A DNA stretch of 64,000 nt. Source: Acetobacter oryzoeni (lineage in GTDB: Bacteria > Pseudomonadota > Alphaproteobacteria > Acetobacterales > Acetobacteraceae). The stretch covers positions 558,001 to 622,000 of the forward strand of contig NZ_CP042808.1 of the NCBI RefSeq assembly GCF_004014775.2, in the 5' to 3' direction. Made by a program: the position numbers and the translations under genes. Positions 54,341 to 63,268 of the stretch are shown one piece after another. Below the pieces are notes generated by a model. The model was given only the letters and a program-made list of their open reading frames with translations, was not told the origin of the DNA and did not search any database. Every line of letters begins with the position of its first letter. Position 1 is the first letter of the stretch.

Positions 54341-55306
54341 CTATGGCTGTGGCAACTGGTTGGCAGATGGTAGGTGCAGGCTAATGGAAACGGGGCAGTG
54401 ATCGGAAAGGTTTTGCCCGGTTTCCTCCGCCAAAGGTATTACGCGTAAGGAATTGGGAACTTTCCATGCCCGCGCGGCCCCACCCAGAATAATGTGGTCT
54501 ATAAAATAGCTGCCGCCTTGGCAGGGGCTTGCCACGCCAGCGGTTACCAGATCCAGCGGTGCAATGCGTAACAGCGTAAGAAACAGCGGATCATGCACCG
54601 TAAGGTGGCGGTTAAAATCCCCCATAATGGCAAAGGCTTCATGGTGTTGGGTGCGGTCGGCTACCCAATCATCCAGCGCGGCAAATTGTTGCCAGAGGGT
54701 TGCGCAGGCGGGGCGGGAGGCATGGGGCAGGTTATCCGGGCATCCGGCTTTAAGATGCACCACCAGAATACGCAGGGCCTGCCCGTTCTGGTGCACGGTA
54801 ATATCCAGCCCGCTGCGTAAGTGATGATGTGAGGCCGGGGCTGTTGCATAGGCATCCAGCGCCGTAACATCCGGATTTTGTTCAAACGGAATATCTGCCC
54901 GCACAGCTAGCGCCGTATGTTGCACGATATGATCTTGGCTGATGGCAAGGTGATAACGCGCGAATGGAAAAAGCTGCCCGGCACTGGCGGGGCTTTCTAT
55001 TTCCTGCAAGGCCACAATATCGCCGTGCAAATGGGCGGCGTAGCTGGCAAGGCTGGAAATATCGGCAGATGTGCGGTGGGGAATATCTGGCGGCGCCTGT
55101 GCGTAACCGGGGTGTGCCGGATCAAGCAGCCAGTCCAGATTCCACGTGCTGAGTTTAAGTGTGTCTGCTGCGGTTGCCGAAGTAAAACTTAGGCAACACG
55201 CAGCCAGAACAAGTGCAGAAAAGAAGAACGAAGGGCCTTTAGGCGGCTTTTTCTTCCATCTGTGTAATAACGGTTTTAATGGGCAGGCTTTTACGTGTTT
55301 GTTCAT
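54341..55306 (-). CDS. Endonuclease/exonuclease/phosphatase-fold exported protein
   Basis: A 321-residue protein with an N-terminal positively charged segment and hydrophobic signal region (SFFFSALVLAACCLSFTSAT). The EEP fold is seen in STWNLDWL, IVALQEIESP, MGDFNRH and LSDHCPVSI, which carry the metal and catalytic Asn, Glu, Asp and His residues. Members hydrolyse phosphodiesters of DNA, lipids or sugars; the substrate here is not defined. The ATG at 55306 overlaps the carbonic anhydrase gene by 68 bases, with no strong ribosome site. No later ATG, GTG or TTG gives a shorter N-terminus that keeps the signal peptide. Confidence 0.72.
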   Translation of the reverse strand: MNKHVKACPLKPLLHRWKKKPPKGPSFFFSALVLAACCLSFTSATAADTLKLSTWNLDWLLDPAHPGYAQAPPDIPHRTSADISSLASYAAHLHGDIVALQEIESPASAGQLFPFARYHLAISQDHIVQHTALAVRADIPFEQNPDVTALDAYATAPASHHHLRSGLDITVHQNGQALRILVVHLKAGCPDNLPHASRPACATLWQQFAALDDWVADRTQHHEAFAIMGDFNRHLTVHDPLFLTLLRIAPLDLVTAGVASPCQGGSYFIDHIILGGAARAWKVPNSLRVIPLAEETGQNLSDHCPVSISLHLPSANQLPQP

Positions 55307-55925
55307 CCAGCACCGTAATTTCACCGGTGCCGATATCATAAAACCACCCTTGCAGGAACAGCGTGCCCTTTGCCAGACCAGCGGCCACGGCGGGGTGCGT
55401 ACGCAAATGGGCCAGCTGCAACAGCACGTTCTGTTCTGCAACAGAGCGCACGGTGGCGGGGCCAACATCTTCGCCCGTAAAGGTGTGCAGCGTGGCCGCG
55501 CGGGCGGCTTCTGCATTGCGCAGCCATTTACGCACGGTTGGCATTTTATCCAGCCCGTTCTTTTCTGGTTCCAGCAGGGCTTTCATGGCGCCGCAATCAG
55601 AGTGGCCACACACAATAATGGTGGAAACCCCAAGGCCCAGAACAGCATATTCCACTGCGGAGGACACACCGCCCAGCATTTCACCATATGCGGGCACAAG
55701 ATTGCCAATGTTGCGCAGAATAAACAGGTCACCCGGCCCTGTCTGGGTAATCAGGTTGGGGTTAATGCGGCTATCTGCGCATGCAATAAACAGAGCTTCT
55801 GGGGCTTGCCCTTTTGCCAGGCTGGCGAACAGTTCTTCTTTGGCAGGAAAAACCTCGGTGTTGAAGTGCTCAACGCCACGCAGCAGGGAAAGAAGGCTGC
55901 TTCTGGCTTCAGAACATGAGGGCAT
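55239..55925 (-). CDS. Beta-class carbonic anhydrase
   Basis: A 228-residue zinc enzyme that interconverts CO2 and bicarbonate. The zinc ligands are visible: Cys and Asp in CADSR (about 49-53), and His and Cys in HSDCG (about 108-112). GFL-type helix and beta strands follow the usual bacterial pattern. It supplies bicarbonate for carboxylases, important in acidic media. Its 3' end overlaps the start of the EEP-fold gene on the same strand by 68 bases, so the two may be transcribed together. Confidence 0.9.
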   Translation of the reverse strand: MPSCSEARSSLLSLLRGVEHFNTEVFPAKEELFASLAKGQAPEALFIACADSRINPNLITQTGPGDLFILRNIGNLVPAYGEMLGGVSSAVEYAVLGLGVSTIIVCGHSDCGAMKALLEPEKNGLDKMPTVRKWLRNAEAARAATLHTFTGEDVGPATVRSVAEQNVLLQLAHLRTHPAVAAGLAKGTLFLQGWFYDIGTGEITVLDEQTRKSLPIKTVITQMEEKAA

Positions 55926-56035
55926 ATAAGAACTCCGGCAAATTACTATGTCGGTTCACCCTTGTAACAAAAGGGCTTCAACAATGGTGACGGTTAAATA
56001 ACGGCAAGACAACGTGAGAGTTTTGCACGCAGATG

Positions 56036-56071
56036 AAAAAAAATGCCACCCTCTGCTGGAAGGTGGCATTT
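56036..56071 (-). terminator. Intrinsic terminator of the NYN-domain gene
   Basis: On the minus strand AAATGCCACC pairs with GGTGGCATTT (56041-56050 and 56062-56071) followed by eight T (complement of 56036-56043). It lies 13 bases after the stop. Confidence 0.85.
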
Positions 56072-56083
56072 GCATAGAGCGCT

Positions 56084-56707
56084 TTAGCTTAGCGGATCAT
56101 CTTCATCCGGTTCGCTCATCTGGTCTGCCGGGTGGCGCACGGGTGGGGCATTGGTGCGCACGGGGCGGGGGTTTTCTGTCTGCCTGCGGGTAAAGTTGCC
56201 TGCCAGAGCGGAAAGCTCCAGAAACTGGTCTGCCTGCCGGCGCAGATCATCCCCAATCAACGGCGGGGTGGAGCGCATGGAGGACACAACAGAAACCCGC
56301 GTGCCCTGCCGCTGCACGGCTTCCACCACGCGGCGGAAATCGGAATCACCACTAAACAGAATGGCGTGGTCGATATGCGGGGCCATTTCCATCATGTCCA
56401 CGGCAATTTCTATGTCCATATTGCCTTTTACGCGGCGCTTGCCGGTGGAATCGGTAAATTCGCGCGCAGGTTTGGTAACAAGAAAATACCCGTTATAGGA
56501 AAGCCAGTCCGTAAGGGGCTTAAGCGGGGAGTAATCTTCTGTATCCAAAATGGCAGCATAGTAATAAGCGCGGATAATATGCGTTTTAGCCGCAAAGAAA
56601 TCCAACAGCTTTTTATAGTCTACATCAAAACCAAGGCTGCGGGATGTAGAATAAAGGCTGGAGCCATCAATGAAAAGGCAGGTCTTTTCGGTTTTCTGAA
56701 GGTTCAT
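56084..56707 (-). CDS. NYN-domain (LabA/DUF88) protein, putative ribonuclease
   Basis: A 207-residue cytoplasmic protein. The PIN-like NYN fold is seen in CLFIDGSSLYST (9-20, first acid), MDIEIAVDMMEM (about 94-105) and ILFSGDSDFRRVVEAVQRQG, which provide the acidic metal site. The last 40 residues are Pro- and Asp-rich and probably flexible. NYN/LabA proteins act as endoribonucleases or regulators in bacteria, and the target is unknown. The gene is divergent from folK and ends at a strong terminator. Confidence 0.82.
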   Translation of the reverse strand: MNLQKTEKTCLFIDGSSLYSTSRSLGFDVDYKKLLDFFAAKTHIIRAYYYAAILDTEDYSPLKPLTDWLSYNGYFLVTKPAREFTDSTGKRRVKGNMDIEIAVDMMEMAPHIDHAILFSGDSDFRRVVEAVQRQGTRVSVVSSMRSTPPLIGDDLRRQADQFLELSALAGNFTRRQTENPRPVRTNAPPVRHPADQMSEPDEDDPLS

Positions 56708-56863
56708 AGTGGGTGTCCTCTAAATACTTTGGGGTGCTGTTTTGGGCATTCTTATGAAATGGTCTGAGGTCTTTTCGGTTTTGATAGAAAGAATGGTAAG
56801 ATCATCAGATAACGATATCCATCAAATGTGGCAGAATTTTCTGCGAGGAACGAGTTTATAACG

Positions 56864-57376
56864 ATGCCGGAAATGAATACCAGATCAGTGCTGATAGCGA
56901 TAGGTGCGAATCTTCCGCATTTGCGATTAAGTGCGCGGCAGACGTGTGAGCAAGCCGTGCAGGCCTTGAAAAACCTACCTGAACTGGAGGTTGAGGCTGT
57001 TTCTCGCTGGTATGAAAGTGCACCTGTGCCACCATCTGGGCAGCCTCCTTATGTGAATGGGGTTGTGCGTTGCCGCACGACGCTGGCGCCTCTGGCTTTG
57101 CTTGATGCGCTTCAAGGGGTGGAAACGCAGTTGGGGCGTGTACGTTCCGTGCCAAATGCAGCGCGCACGCTTGATTTGGATATTATTTCGATAGACAATA
57201 TACAGACAAATATAGATCGACTTATATTACCGCATCCCCGCGCAACCCAGCGCGCTTTTGTGCTGTACCCCTTGCGCGATGTTGCGCCGGAATGGAAAGA
57301 CCCCGTAACCGGCAAGGGGCTGGATGCCCTGCTTGAAGGTGTTGCAGGGCAGGAAATACAGCCCGCAAAAGAATAA
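56864..57376 (+). CDS. folK: 6-hydroxymethyl-dihydropterin diphosphokinase
   Basis: A 170-residue enzyme that transfers pyrophosphate from ATP to 6-hydroxymethyl-dihydropterin in folate synthesis. Family patterns: AIGANLPH near the N-terminus, VSRWYESAPV, VNGVVRCRT, and RTLDLDIISID followed by LPHPRATQRAFVLYPL. The start is chosen at 56864 with a weak GAGGAA upstream; 56873 and the upstream GTG at 56828 are alternatives. Other folate genes are not adjacent. It is 90 bases upstream of rpoZ, likely sharing a transcription unit. Confidence 0.9.
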   Translation: MPEMNTRSVLIAIGANLPHLRLSARQTCEQAVQALKNLPELEVEAVSRWYESAPVPPSGQPPYVNGVVRCRTTLAPLALLDALQGVETQLGRVRSVPNAARTLDLDIISIDNIQTNIDRLILPHPRATQRAFVLYPLRDVAPEWKDPVTGKGLDALLEGVAGQEIQPAKE

Positions 57377-57466
57377 GCTCTTCCGTAGGCGGGGCGGATG
57401 CGGTAATATACTCTTTCTGTTCCTGTAAGCATCTATAAGCTGAAACTTGTCTGGAGGCTCTCCGCA

Positions 57467-57838
57467 ATGGCCCGCGTCACCGTTGAAGACTGTGTGGAAA
57501 AGGTCCCGAACCGTTTTGAACTGGTGGTCTATGCCGCACAGCGCGCCCGCAATATCTCTCGCGGGGAAGAGCTGACAGTTGATCGGGATAACGATAAAAA
57601 CCCCGTTGTCGCTCTGCGTGAAATTGCAGACGAAACCGTCTCTCTCACCGCTCTGCGCAATGATCTGATCCGTTCTCAGGCCCGTGAGCCCGAGCCCGAA
57701 CCTGTGGAAGAAGAAGTGCAGGATCTGGTTCCGACCGAGCAGAACATCTTTGGCCTGCAGGAGGTTTCTGCAGAAGAAGAAGCCGCTGATGATGTGCGGG
57801 CTATTGAAGCTGCACTTACCGGTCGCGCACGTCGGTAA
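57467..57838 (+). CDS. rpoZ: RNA polymerase omega subunit
   Basis: A 123-residue subunit that stabilises the assembly of the beta' subunit. [30 protein letters not shown] is the canonical alphaproteobacterial N-terminus, and [17 protein letters not shown] follows. The C-terminal half is an acidic tail ([14 protein letters not shown]) longer than in E. coli. TGGAGG lies near the ATG. It is directly upstream of spoT, as in most alphaproteobacteria, which places (p)ppGpp synthesis beside the subunit that helps respond to it. Confidence 0.95.
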   Translation: MARVTVEDCVEKVPNRFELVVYAAQRARNISRGEELTVDRDNDKNPVVALREIADETVSLTALRNDLIRSQAREPEPEPVEEEVQDLVPTEQNIFGLQEVSAEEEAADDVRAIEAALTGRARR

Positions 57839-57912
57839 TTCGGGTGGCGCATACGGGCGGCGATCATTCCCCTCCGGTTCCGGTTTCCGTTAAGGACTCG
57901 GGGGAGGGGATC

Positions 57913-60216
57913 ATGCAGCCTGTTAAAACGGACGCTCCTGTAGAAAAAAACACGGCTCCAGTTCTCGCCGCAGAAAATGGCGGGCGGAGTGAGTTGAACT
58001 GTGAGCGTCTGGTCAACCGGGTGCTCAGTTACGCACCCAAGGCGGATGTAGAGAGCATTCGCCGCGCTTTTGCCGTGGCCTACAAGGCGCACGAAAACCA
58101 GAAGCGCGATAATGGTGACCCGTACATAACCCACCCGCTTGCCGTGGCCATGATTCTGGCCCGCTTCCGGCTGGATGTGCAGTCCATCTGCACCGCTTTG
58201 CTGCACGACACCATAGAAGATACTGGCGTTACCTACGATACGCTTAAGGCACAGTTCGGCCCAACAGTGGCCGATCTGGTAGATGGCGTTACCAAGCTTA
58301 CCCGGCTGGAGCTGCAATCAGACCGCACCAAGCAGGCGGAAAACTTCCGCAAGCTTGTGCTTGCCATGTCCAAGGACATCCGCGTTCTGCTGGTCAAGCT
58401 GGCAGACCGTCTGCACAACATGCGCACCCTGCATTTTGTGGAGCGGCAGGACAGGCGGCAGCGCATTGCGCGTGAAACGCTGGATATCTATGCGCCGCTG
58501 GCCGAGCGCATTGGTATGGACCGCGTTAAGACAGAGTTGCAGAACCTGTCCTTCGCGCAGCTTGAGCCAGAAGCCGATGCCACCATCCGCACACGCCTGA
58601 ACTATCTGCGCGGGCAGGGCGCGGATGTGATTGAAGAAGTGCGGCGTGAACTGCTGCGCCTGTGCCATGAAGCCGGGCTGAAGAACGTGCAGGTTTCGGG
58701 GCGTGAGAAATCTCCCTATTCCATTTGGGAGAAGATGCAGCGCCGTAATGTGGCGTTTGAGCAGCTTTCAGACATCATGGCCTTCCGTGTGATCGTAGAT
58801 ACGCGGGAAGATTGCTACATGGCGCTGGGTGCCGTGCATGCGGCCTATCCCATGATAGCCGGGCGGTTTAAGGATTACATCTCCACCCCCAAGGCCAACG
58901 GATACCAGAGCCTGCATACGGGGGTGACGCTGCGCTCCCCCCGCAACCAGAAGATTGAAGTGCAGATCCGCACGCAGGATATGCACGATGTGGCAGAAAA
59001 CGGTGTGGCCGCGCACTGGGCCTATAAGGAAGGCACAGGCACGGAGGAAGGCGGCTATGGCGGCCTGCGCCGTCCACGCTGGGTGCAGGATCTGCTGGAA
59101 ATTCTGGAAGCCTCATCCGTCCCGGATGAGTTTTTGGAAAACACCAAGCTTGAACTGTATCAGGATCAGGTTTTCTGCTTCACGCCCAAGGGGCAGCTTA
59201 TTTCTCTGCCACGTGGGGCTACTCCGGTAGATTTTGCCTACGCCGTGCACAGCCATGTGGGTGATACCTGCGTGGGGGCCAAGATCAATGGTCGCCTGAT
59301 GCCCTTGCGGCATGAGCTGGAAAACGGCGATCAGGTTGAAATCATGACGGCCCGTGGCGGCGCGCCTTCTCCTTCGTGGGAAAGGTTTGTTGTTACCGGC
59401 AAGGCGCGCGCACGTATCCGCCGTTATGTGGCGCAGCAGCAGCGTCAGGTCTCGCTGGATGGCGGGCGTGCCGCACTGGCTAAAGCCTTCCGTCAGGAAG
59501 GTGTGGATGGGTCTGAAAAGATTCTGGAAACCACGCTCAAGCCGCTCAAACAAAGCTCGCTGACAGATCTGTATGTGGCCGTGGGCGCGGGCAATCTGGC
59601 CGCGCGGGACGTGGTGCATACAGCGTACCCCGAACTCAAGCGCGTGCAGCGTGTGCCGCGTATGCTCTCCGGCCTGCCGGGTGTGCTGGGTACAGCAGGG
59701 CCGCGTGCACGTGGGGCCGGTGGTGGCTCTGGCCGCCGATCTTCCAACGCTGCTGTGCCGCTGGTGGGGCTGGGGGCCGGTGTGGCCGTGCATTACGCCG
59801 CTTGCTGCCACCCCTTGCCGGGGGACAGAATTGTGGGCGTGGTGGCGACAGGCCGCGGTGTCACAATTCACACCCGCACCTGCCAGACGCTGGAAAGTTT
59901 TTCCGCAACGCCAGAACGCTTTCTGGATGTGGATTGGGATTACGATGCCATGGCCCGCTCTGGCGGCGCCGGGCAGATGCGGGTTGGCCGTATCAGCATT
60001 GTGGCGGAAAACGAGGCCGCCGTGCTGGCCAATATCACCAACTCCATTTCCAAATCCGATGCGGCAATGGTGAACCTTAAAATCGTGCATCGCCAGCTTG
60101 ATTTCACGGAAATTCTTGTGGATGTGGAAGTGCGCGATCTGCGTCACCTTTCCTCGGTTATTGCCAGCCTGCGCGCGGCCCCCGGCATTACGCAGGCAGA
60201 CAGGGTGAAATCATGA
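57913..60216 (+). CDS. spoT: Bifunctional (p)ppGpp synthetase/hydrolase (Rel/SpoT)
   Basis: A 767-residue stringent-response enzyme. Hydrolase: HDTIED in the HD domain (about 98-103). Synthetase: GREKSPYSIWEKM and YISTPKANGYQSLHTGV (about 325-341). TGS domain: FTPKGQLISLPRGATPVDFAYAVHSHVG. Zinc-finger-type segment: HYAACCHPLPGDRIVG; ACT domain at the end. A Gly/Arg-rich insert (GPRARGAGGGSGRR) lies before the zinc segment. The start at 57913 has GGGGAGGGG upstream; an open frame from 57844 is not homologous. The stop overlaps acpS by four bases. Confidence 0.96.
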   Translation: MQPVKTDAPVEKNTAPVLAAENGGRSELNCERLVNRVLSYAPKADVESIRRAFAVAYKAHENQKRDNGDPYITHPLAVAMILARFRLDVQSICTALLHDTIEDTGVTYDTLKAQFGPTVADLVDGVTKLTRLELQSDRTKQAENFRKLVLAMSKDIRVLLVKLADRLHNMRTLHFVERQDRRQRIARETLDIYAPLAERIGMDRVKTELQNLSFAQLEPEADATIRTRLNYLRGQGADVIEEVRRELLRLCHEAGLKNVQVSGREKSPYSIWEKMQRRNVAFEQLSDIMAFRVIVDTREDCYMALGAVHAAYPMIAGRFKDYISTPKANGYQSLHTGVTLRSPRNQKIEVQIRTQDMHDVAENGVAAHWAYKEGTGTEEGGYGGLRRPRWVQDLLEILEASSVPDEFLENTKLELYQDQVFCFTPKGQLISLPRGATPVDFAYAVHSHVGDTCVGAKINGRLMPLRHELENGDQVEIMTARGGAPSPSWERFVVTGKARARIRRYVAQQQRQVSLDGGRAALAKAFRQEGVDGSEKILETTLKPLKQSSLTDLYVAVGAGNLAARDVVHTAYPELKRVQRVPRMLSGLPGVLGTAGPRARGAGGGSGRRSSNAAVPLVGLGAGVAVHYAACCHPLPGDRIVGVVATGRGVTIHTRTCQTLESFSATPERFLDVDWDYDAMARSGGAGQMRVGRISIVAENEAAVLANITNSISKSDAAMVNLKIVHRQLDFTEILVDVEVRDLRHLSSVIASLRAAPGITQADRVKS

Positions 60217-60620
60217 CACTGATTTCCGCCGGAGTGGATCTGTGCGATATGCGGCGGATTGCTCAGGCTCTGGAACGGTTTGGAGATCGGTTTACGCAGC
60301 GCGTGTTCACCCAGCAGGAACGCGCAAAGGCAGAAAGCAGATCTGGCCAGGCGCGTATTGGGGCCTATGCCAAGCGCTGGGCCGCGAAGGAGGCCTGTGC
60401 AAAGGCACTGGGCACCGGCTTTGCGCAAGGGGTGGCGCATAGCCAGATAGGCGTGCATAACCTGCCATCTGGCCAGCCAACATTGGTGCTTACCGGGGCG
60501 GCTGCACAAAAACTGGCGCAGCTTATGCCCCCCGGCACTGTGCCCCATATTGTGCTGAGCATGACGGATGAGCCCCCATACGCGCTGGCGCAAGTGCTGG
60601 TATCAGCCCGCAAGGCATGA
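60213..60620 (+). CDS. acpS: Holo-[acyl-carrier-protein] synthase
   Basis: A 135-residue transferase that attaches phosphopantetheine from CoA to acyl carrier proteins. ISAGVDLCDMRRIAQAL near the N-terminus holds the metal-binding Asp, and KRWAAKEACAKALGTG contains the second acid and the Lys of the active site. The ATG overlaps the spoT stop (ATGA), so it is translationally coupled. In this order (spoT-acpS-lepB-rnc-era) the gene matches the usual alphaproteobacterial operon. Confidence 0.94.
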   Translation: MTLISAGVDLCDMRRIAQALERFGDRFTQRVFTQQERAKAESRSGQARIGAYAKRWAAKEACAKALGTGFAQGVAHSQIGVHNLPSGQPTLVLTGAAAQKLAQLMPPGTVPHIVLSMTDEPPYALAQVLVSARKA

Positions 60621-60708
60621 ACACCTGCCTTGACATCCAGCGCCCTGCACGGCTTGATCCGCCGGATTTTTCTTTTTTACTGAACCGCAGGAACGGGCGA
60701 GACAGCGT

Positions 60709-61515
60709 ATGAGCACACCGGAACATCCTCCCACCACCGGGGCAAGCAAGCCCGAAAAGGGCGGAAATACCGTGCTGGACTCCCTGCGCACCATCGTAAC
60801 GGTGGTGCTGGTGGTGACTGTGGTGCGCACCTTCCTGTTTGAATCTTTCGTGATCCCATCGGGCTCCATGATCCCAACCCTACAGGTGGGGGATTACATC
60901 TGGGTGTCCAAATTCAGCTACGGATATTCCAAATATTCCTTCCCGTTCTCACCCAACCTGTTTGAAGGGCGTGTTTTTGGGGCAGAACCGCATCGGGGTG
61001 ATGTGGCTGTTTTCCGCTACACCAAAGATACATCGGTTGATTACATCAAACGTATTGTGGGCCTGCCGGGAGACCACATTCAGGTGACCAACGGCCATCT
61101 GATTCTGAACGGGCAGGAAGTGCCGTGCCTGAGCCCCCATACCTACACCACGCGGGATGAAACGCAGGTGGATATGGAAGGTGAAGCCTGCACCGAACAA
61201 CTGCCCGGCAGCGCCAACGGCACGGTGGTGAAGCACGATATCCTTAAGCTGACGGATGAAGGCCCGCAGAACAACACGCCCGAATATGTTGTGCCGCCGG
61301 GTTACTTTTTTGCGATGGGTGATAACCGGGATGATAGCGCCGATAGCCGCTTTATGGGTGATGGCCCCAAGGATCTGGGCTTTGTGCCCATGGAAAATCT
61401 GGTAGGCCGTGCGCAGCGTATCTTCTTCTCGGTTCAGTCTTCCCACCCGTTCTGGCAGGTCTGGTACTGGCCGGCTGAAATCCGCTGGGCGCGTATTCTG
61501 CGGGGCGTATCGTGA
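60709..61515 (+). CDS. lepB: Signal peptidase I
   Basis: A 268-residue inner-membrane serine protease that removes signal peptides from exported proteins. One N-terminal hydrophobic segment (TIVTVVLVVTVVRTFLF) anchors it. The catalytic Ser is in PSGSMIPTL (about 48-56) and the general-base Lys in YIKRIVGLPGD (about 105-115). MGDNRDDSADSR is the third signature. Its last codon overlaps the GTG start of rnc (GTGA). Part of the conserved operon. Confidence 0.95.
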   Translation: MSTPEHPPTTGASKPEKGGNTVLDSLRTIVTVVLVVTVVRTFLFESFVIPSGSMIPTLQVGDYIWVSKFSYGYSKYSFPFSPNLFEGRVFGAEPHRGDVAVFRYTKDTSVDYIKRIVGLPGDHIQVTNGHLILNGQEVPCLSPHTYTTRDETQVDMEGEACTEQLPGSANGTVVKHDILKLTDEGPQNNTPEYVVPPGYFFAMGDNRDDSADSRFMGDGPKDLGFVPMENLVGRAQRIFFSVQSSHPFWQVWYWPAEIRWARILRGVS

Positions 61516-62246
61516 GAAAACCAAACAACATGTCCGATGCTGCACGCTTCCGGCTGGAAGAACTGGAAGTGCGCTTGGGCTATCGCTTTGTTAATCCTGA
61601 TCTGTTGCAGGAGGCGCTTACGCACCGTTCCGCCGCACATCAGAAGGCGGGCGGGCGCAAGCGGCAAAAAGCCAAGGGCGCAGGCTCTAACGAGCGGCTA
61701 GAGTTTATAGGGGACCGCGTTTTGGGCCTGCTGATGGCCGAATGGCTGCTGGAGCGCTTCCCCAACGAGCAGGAAGGCGCGCTGGGGTCTCGGCTGGCGC
61801 ATCTGGTCTCTCGCGTGTCCTTGGCGGAAATTGCAGATCGGCTGGATCTGCCGCAGTCTCTCACTGTTGCGGCGCATGAAGCCCGCGCAGGCGTGCAAAC
61901 GGCCGCCAATGTGGTGGCCGATGCGCTAGAGGCCGTGCTTGGCGCAGTTTTTCTGGATGGCGGGCTGGAGCCTGCACGCCAGATGGTACGGGATTGGTGG
62001 AAATCTGCGCTGGATGCGCAGGCACACCCGCCCAAGGACCCCAAAACCGCGTTGCAGGAATGGGTGCTTGGCCGCGGGCAAAGCCTGCCTGTGTATGAAA
62101 CAATAGGGGCAGATGGCCCCTCTCACGCACCGCTGTTTGTGGTGCGCGTTACGGCAGGCGGCATGTTTGGTGAAGGCCGGGCAGGCAGCAAACGTGCTGC
62201 AGAAAGTGCCGCCGCCGCTGATTTACTAGAAAAACTGGAGGGGTAG
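61512..62246 (+). CDS. rnc: Ribonuclease III
   Basis: A 244-residue double-stranded-RNA endonuclease for rRNA processing. The signature NERLEFIGDRVLGLLMAE (about 56-73) contains the metal-binding acids, and the second acid lies in DALEAVLGAVFLDGG. The dsRNA-binding domain begins at DPKTALQEWV and ends the protein. The start is a GTG at 61512 overlapping lepB (GTGA); an ATG at 61530 (MSDAAR) is an equally plausible start with no better ribosome site. Confidence 0.95.
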   Translation: MRKPNNMSDAARFRLEELEVRLGYRFVNPDLLQEALTHRSAAHQKAGGRKRQKAKGAGSNERLEFIGDRVLGLLMAEWLLERFPNEQEGALGSRLAHLVSRVSLAEIADRLDLPQSLTVAAHEARAGVQTAANVVADALEAVLGAVFLDGGLEPARQMVRDWWKSALDAQAHPPKDPKTALQEWVLGRGQSLPVYETIGADGPSHAPLFVVRVTAGGMFGEGRAGSKRAAESAAAADLLEKLEG

Positions 62247-62252
62247 CCCAGC

Positions 62253-63155
62253 ATGGCTGATGATACCACGCGCTGCGGTTTTGCTGCCCTTGTGGGGGCG
62301 CCAAACGCAGGCAAATCAACACTTCTTAACCGCATGGCCGGGGCCAAGCTGTCCATCGTTTCGCCCAAGGCGCAAACCACGCGCTTTCGGGTTCTGGGCA
62401 TTCTTATGCGCGGGCACAGCCAGATTTTGCTGGTGGATACGCCGGGAATCTTCCGCCCCCGCCGCAAGCTGGACCGCGCCATGGTGGCCGCGGCTTGGAC
62501 GGGTGCTGAAGATGCAGACATCACGCTGCTTCTGGTAGATGCCCGCAGCGGGCTGACAGAAGCGGTGCAGACCATTATCGAGCGTCTGGCAGAAACCAAG
62601 CGCAAGGTCTGGCTGGTGCTGAACAAGACTGATCTTGTGCCTGCCACAGCCCTGCTGCCGCTTACGGCTGCCATTACGGAAAAGCTGCTGGTTGAGCATG
62701 TGTTCATGGTGAGCGCACGCACCGGCAATGGTGTGGAAGACCTGCTGGACAAGCTGGCCGCAAGCCTGCCCGAAGGCCCGTACCTGTACCCTGAAGATGA
62801 TCTGACAGACCTGCCAGACCGGCTTTTGGCTGCTGAACTGGTGCGTGAGCAGATTTTTATGCAAACGCATGAAGAAGTGCCCTACAGCGCCACGGTGGAA
62901 ACCGAAAGCTATAAGGAGCGGCCAGATGGATCTGTGCGCATAGATGCCACCATCTATGTCTCCCGCGCGGGGCACAAGGCTATCCTCATTGGCAATGGCG
63001 GGCAGAAAATTCGCCAGATTGGGGAGCGCGCACGCAAGCAGCTTTCCAGCTTGCTGGAACGCCCCTGCCACCTGTTTCTAAACGTAAAGGAACGCGGTGG
63101 ATGGGATGAGGAGCGCGCGCGTTTGCGTGCCATTGGTCTGGACGACGTACCATAA
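62253..63155 (+). CDS. era: GTPase Era
   Basis: A 300-residue GTPase needed for 30S ribosome maturation. G1 is GAPNAGKST (12-20), the effector loop QTTRFRV follows, G3 is DTPG and G4 is NKTD. The C-terminal KH domain (about 215-290, with VSRAGHKAILIGNGGQKIRQIG) binds 16S rRNA. It lies six bases after rnc in the conserved operon. The 114-base gap to pyrH shows no evident structure. Confidence 0.96.
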   Translation: MADDTTRCGFAALVGAPNAGKSTLLNRMAGAKLSIVSPKAQTTRFRVLGILMRGHSQILLVDTPGIFRPRRKLDRAMVAAAWTGAEDADITLLLVDARSGLTEAVQTIIERLAETKRKVWLVLNKTDLVPATALLPLTAAITEKLLVEHVFMVSARTGNGVEDLLDKLAASLPEGPYLYPEDDLTDLPDRLLAAELVREQIFMQTHEEVPYSATVETESYKERPDGSVRIDATIYVSRAGHKAILIGNGGQKIRQIGERARKQLSSLLERPCHLFLNVKERGGWDEERARLRAIGLDDVP

Positions 63156-63268
63156 ACTACGGCATGGGCGCTTGTGGCCGTGGGCCATGAAGGATAAGAG
63201 GGGGCGATCTCGCCGTATCTGCATACGGTGTGGGATCTGTGTGGGACTTTCTGCAAGATCGAGGGCCA

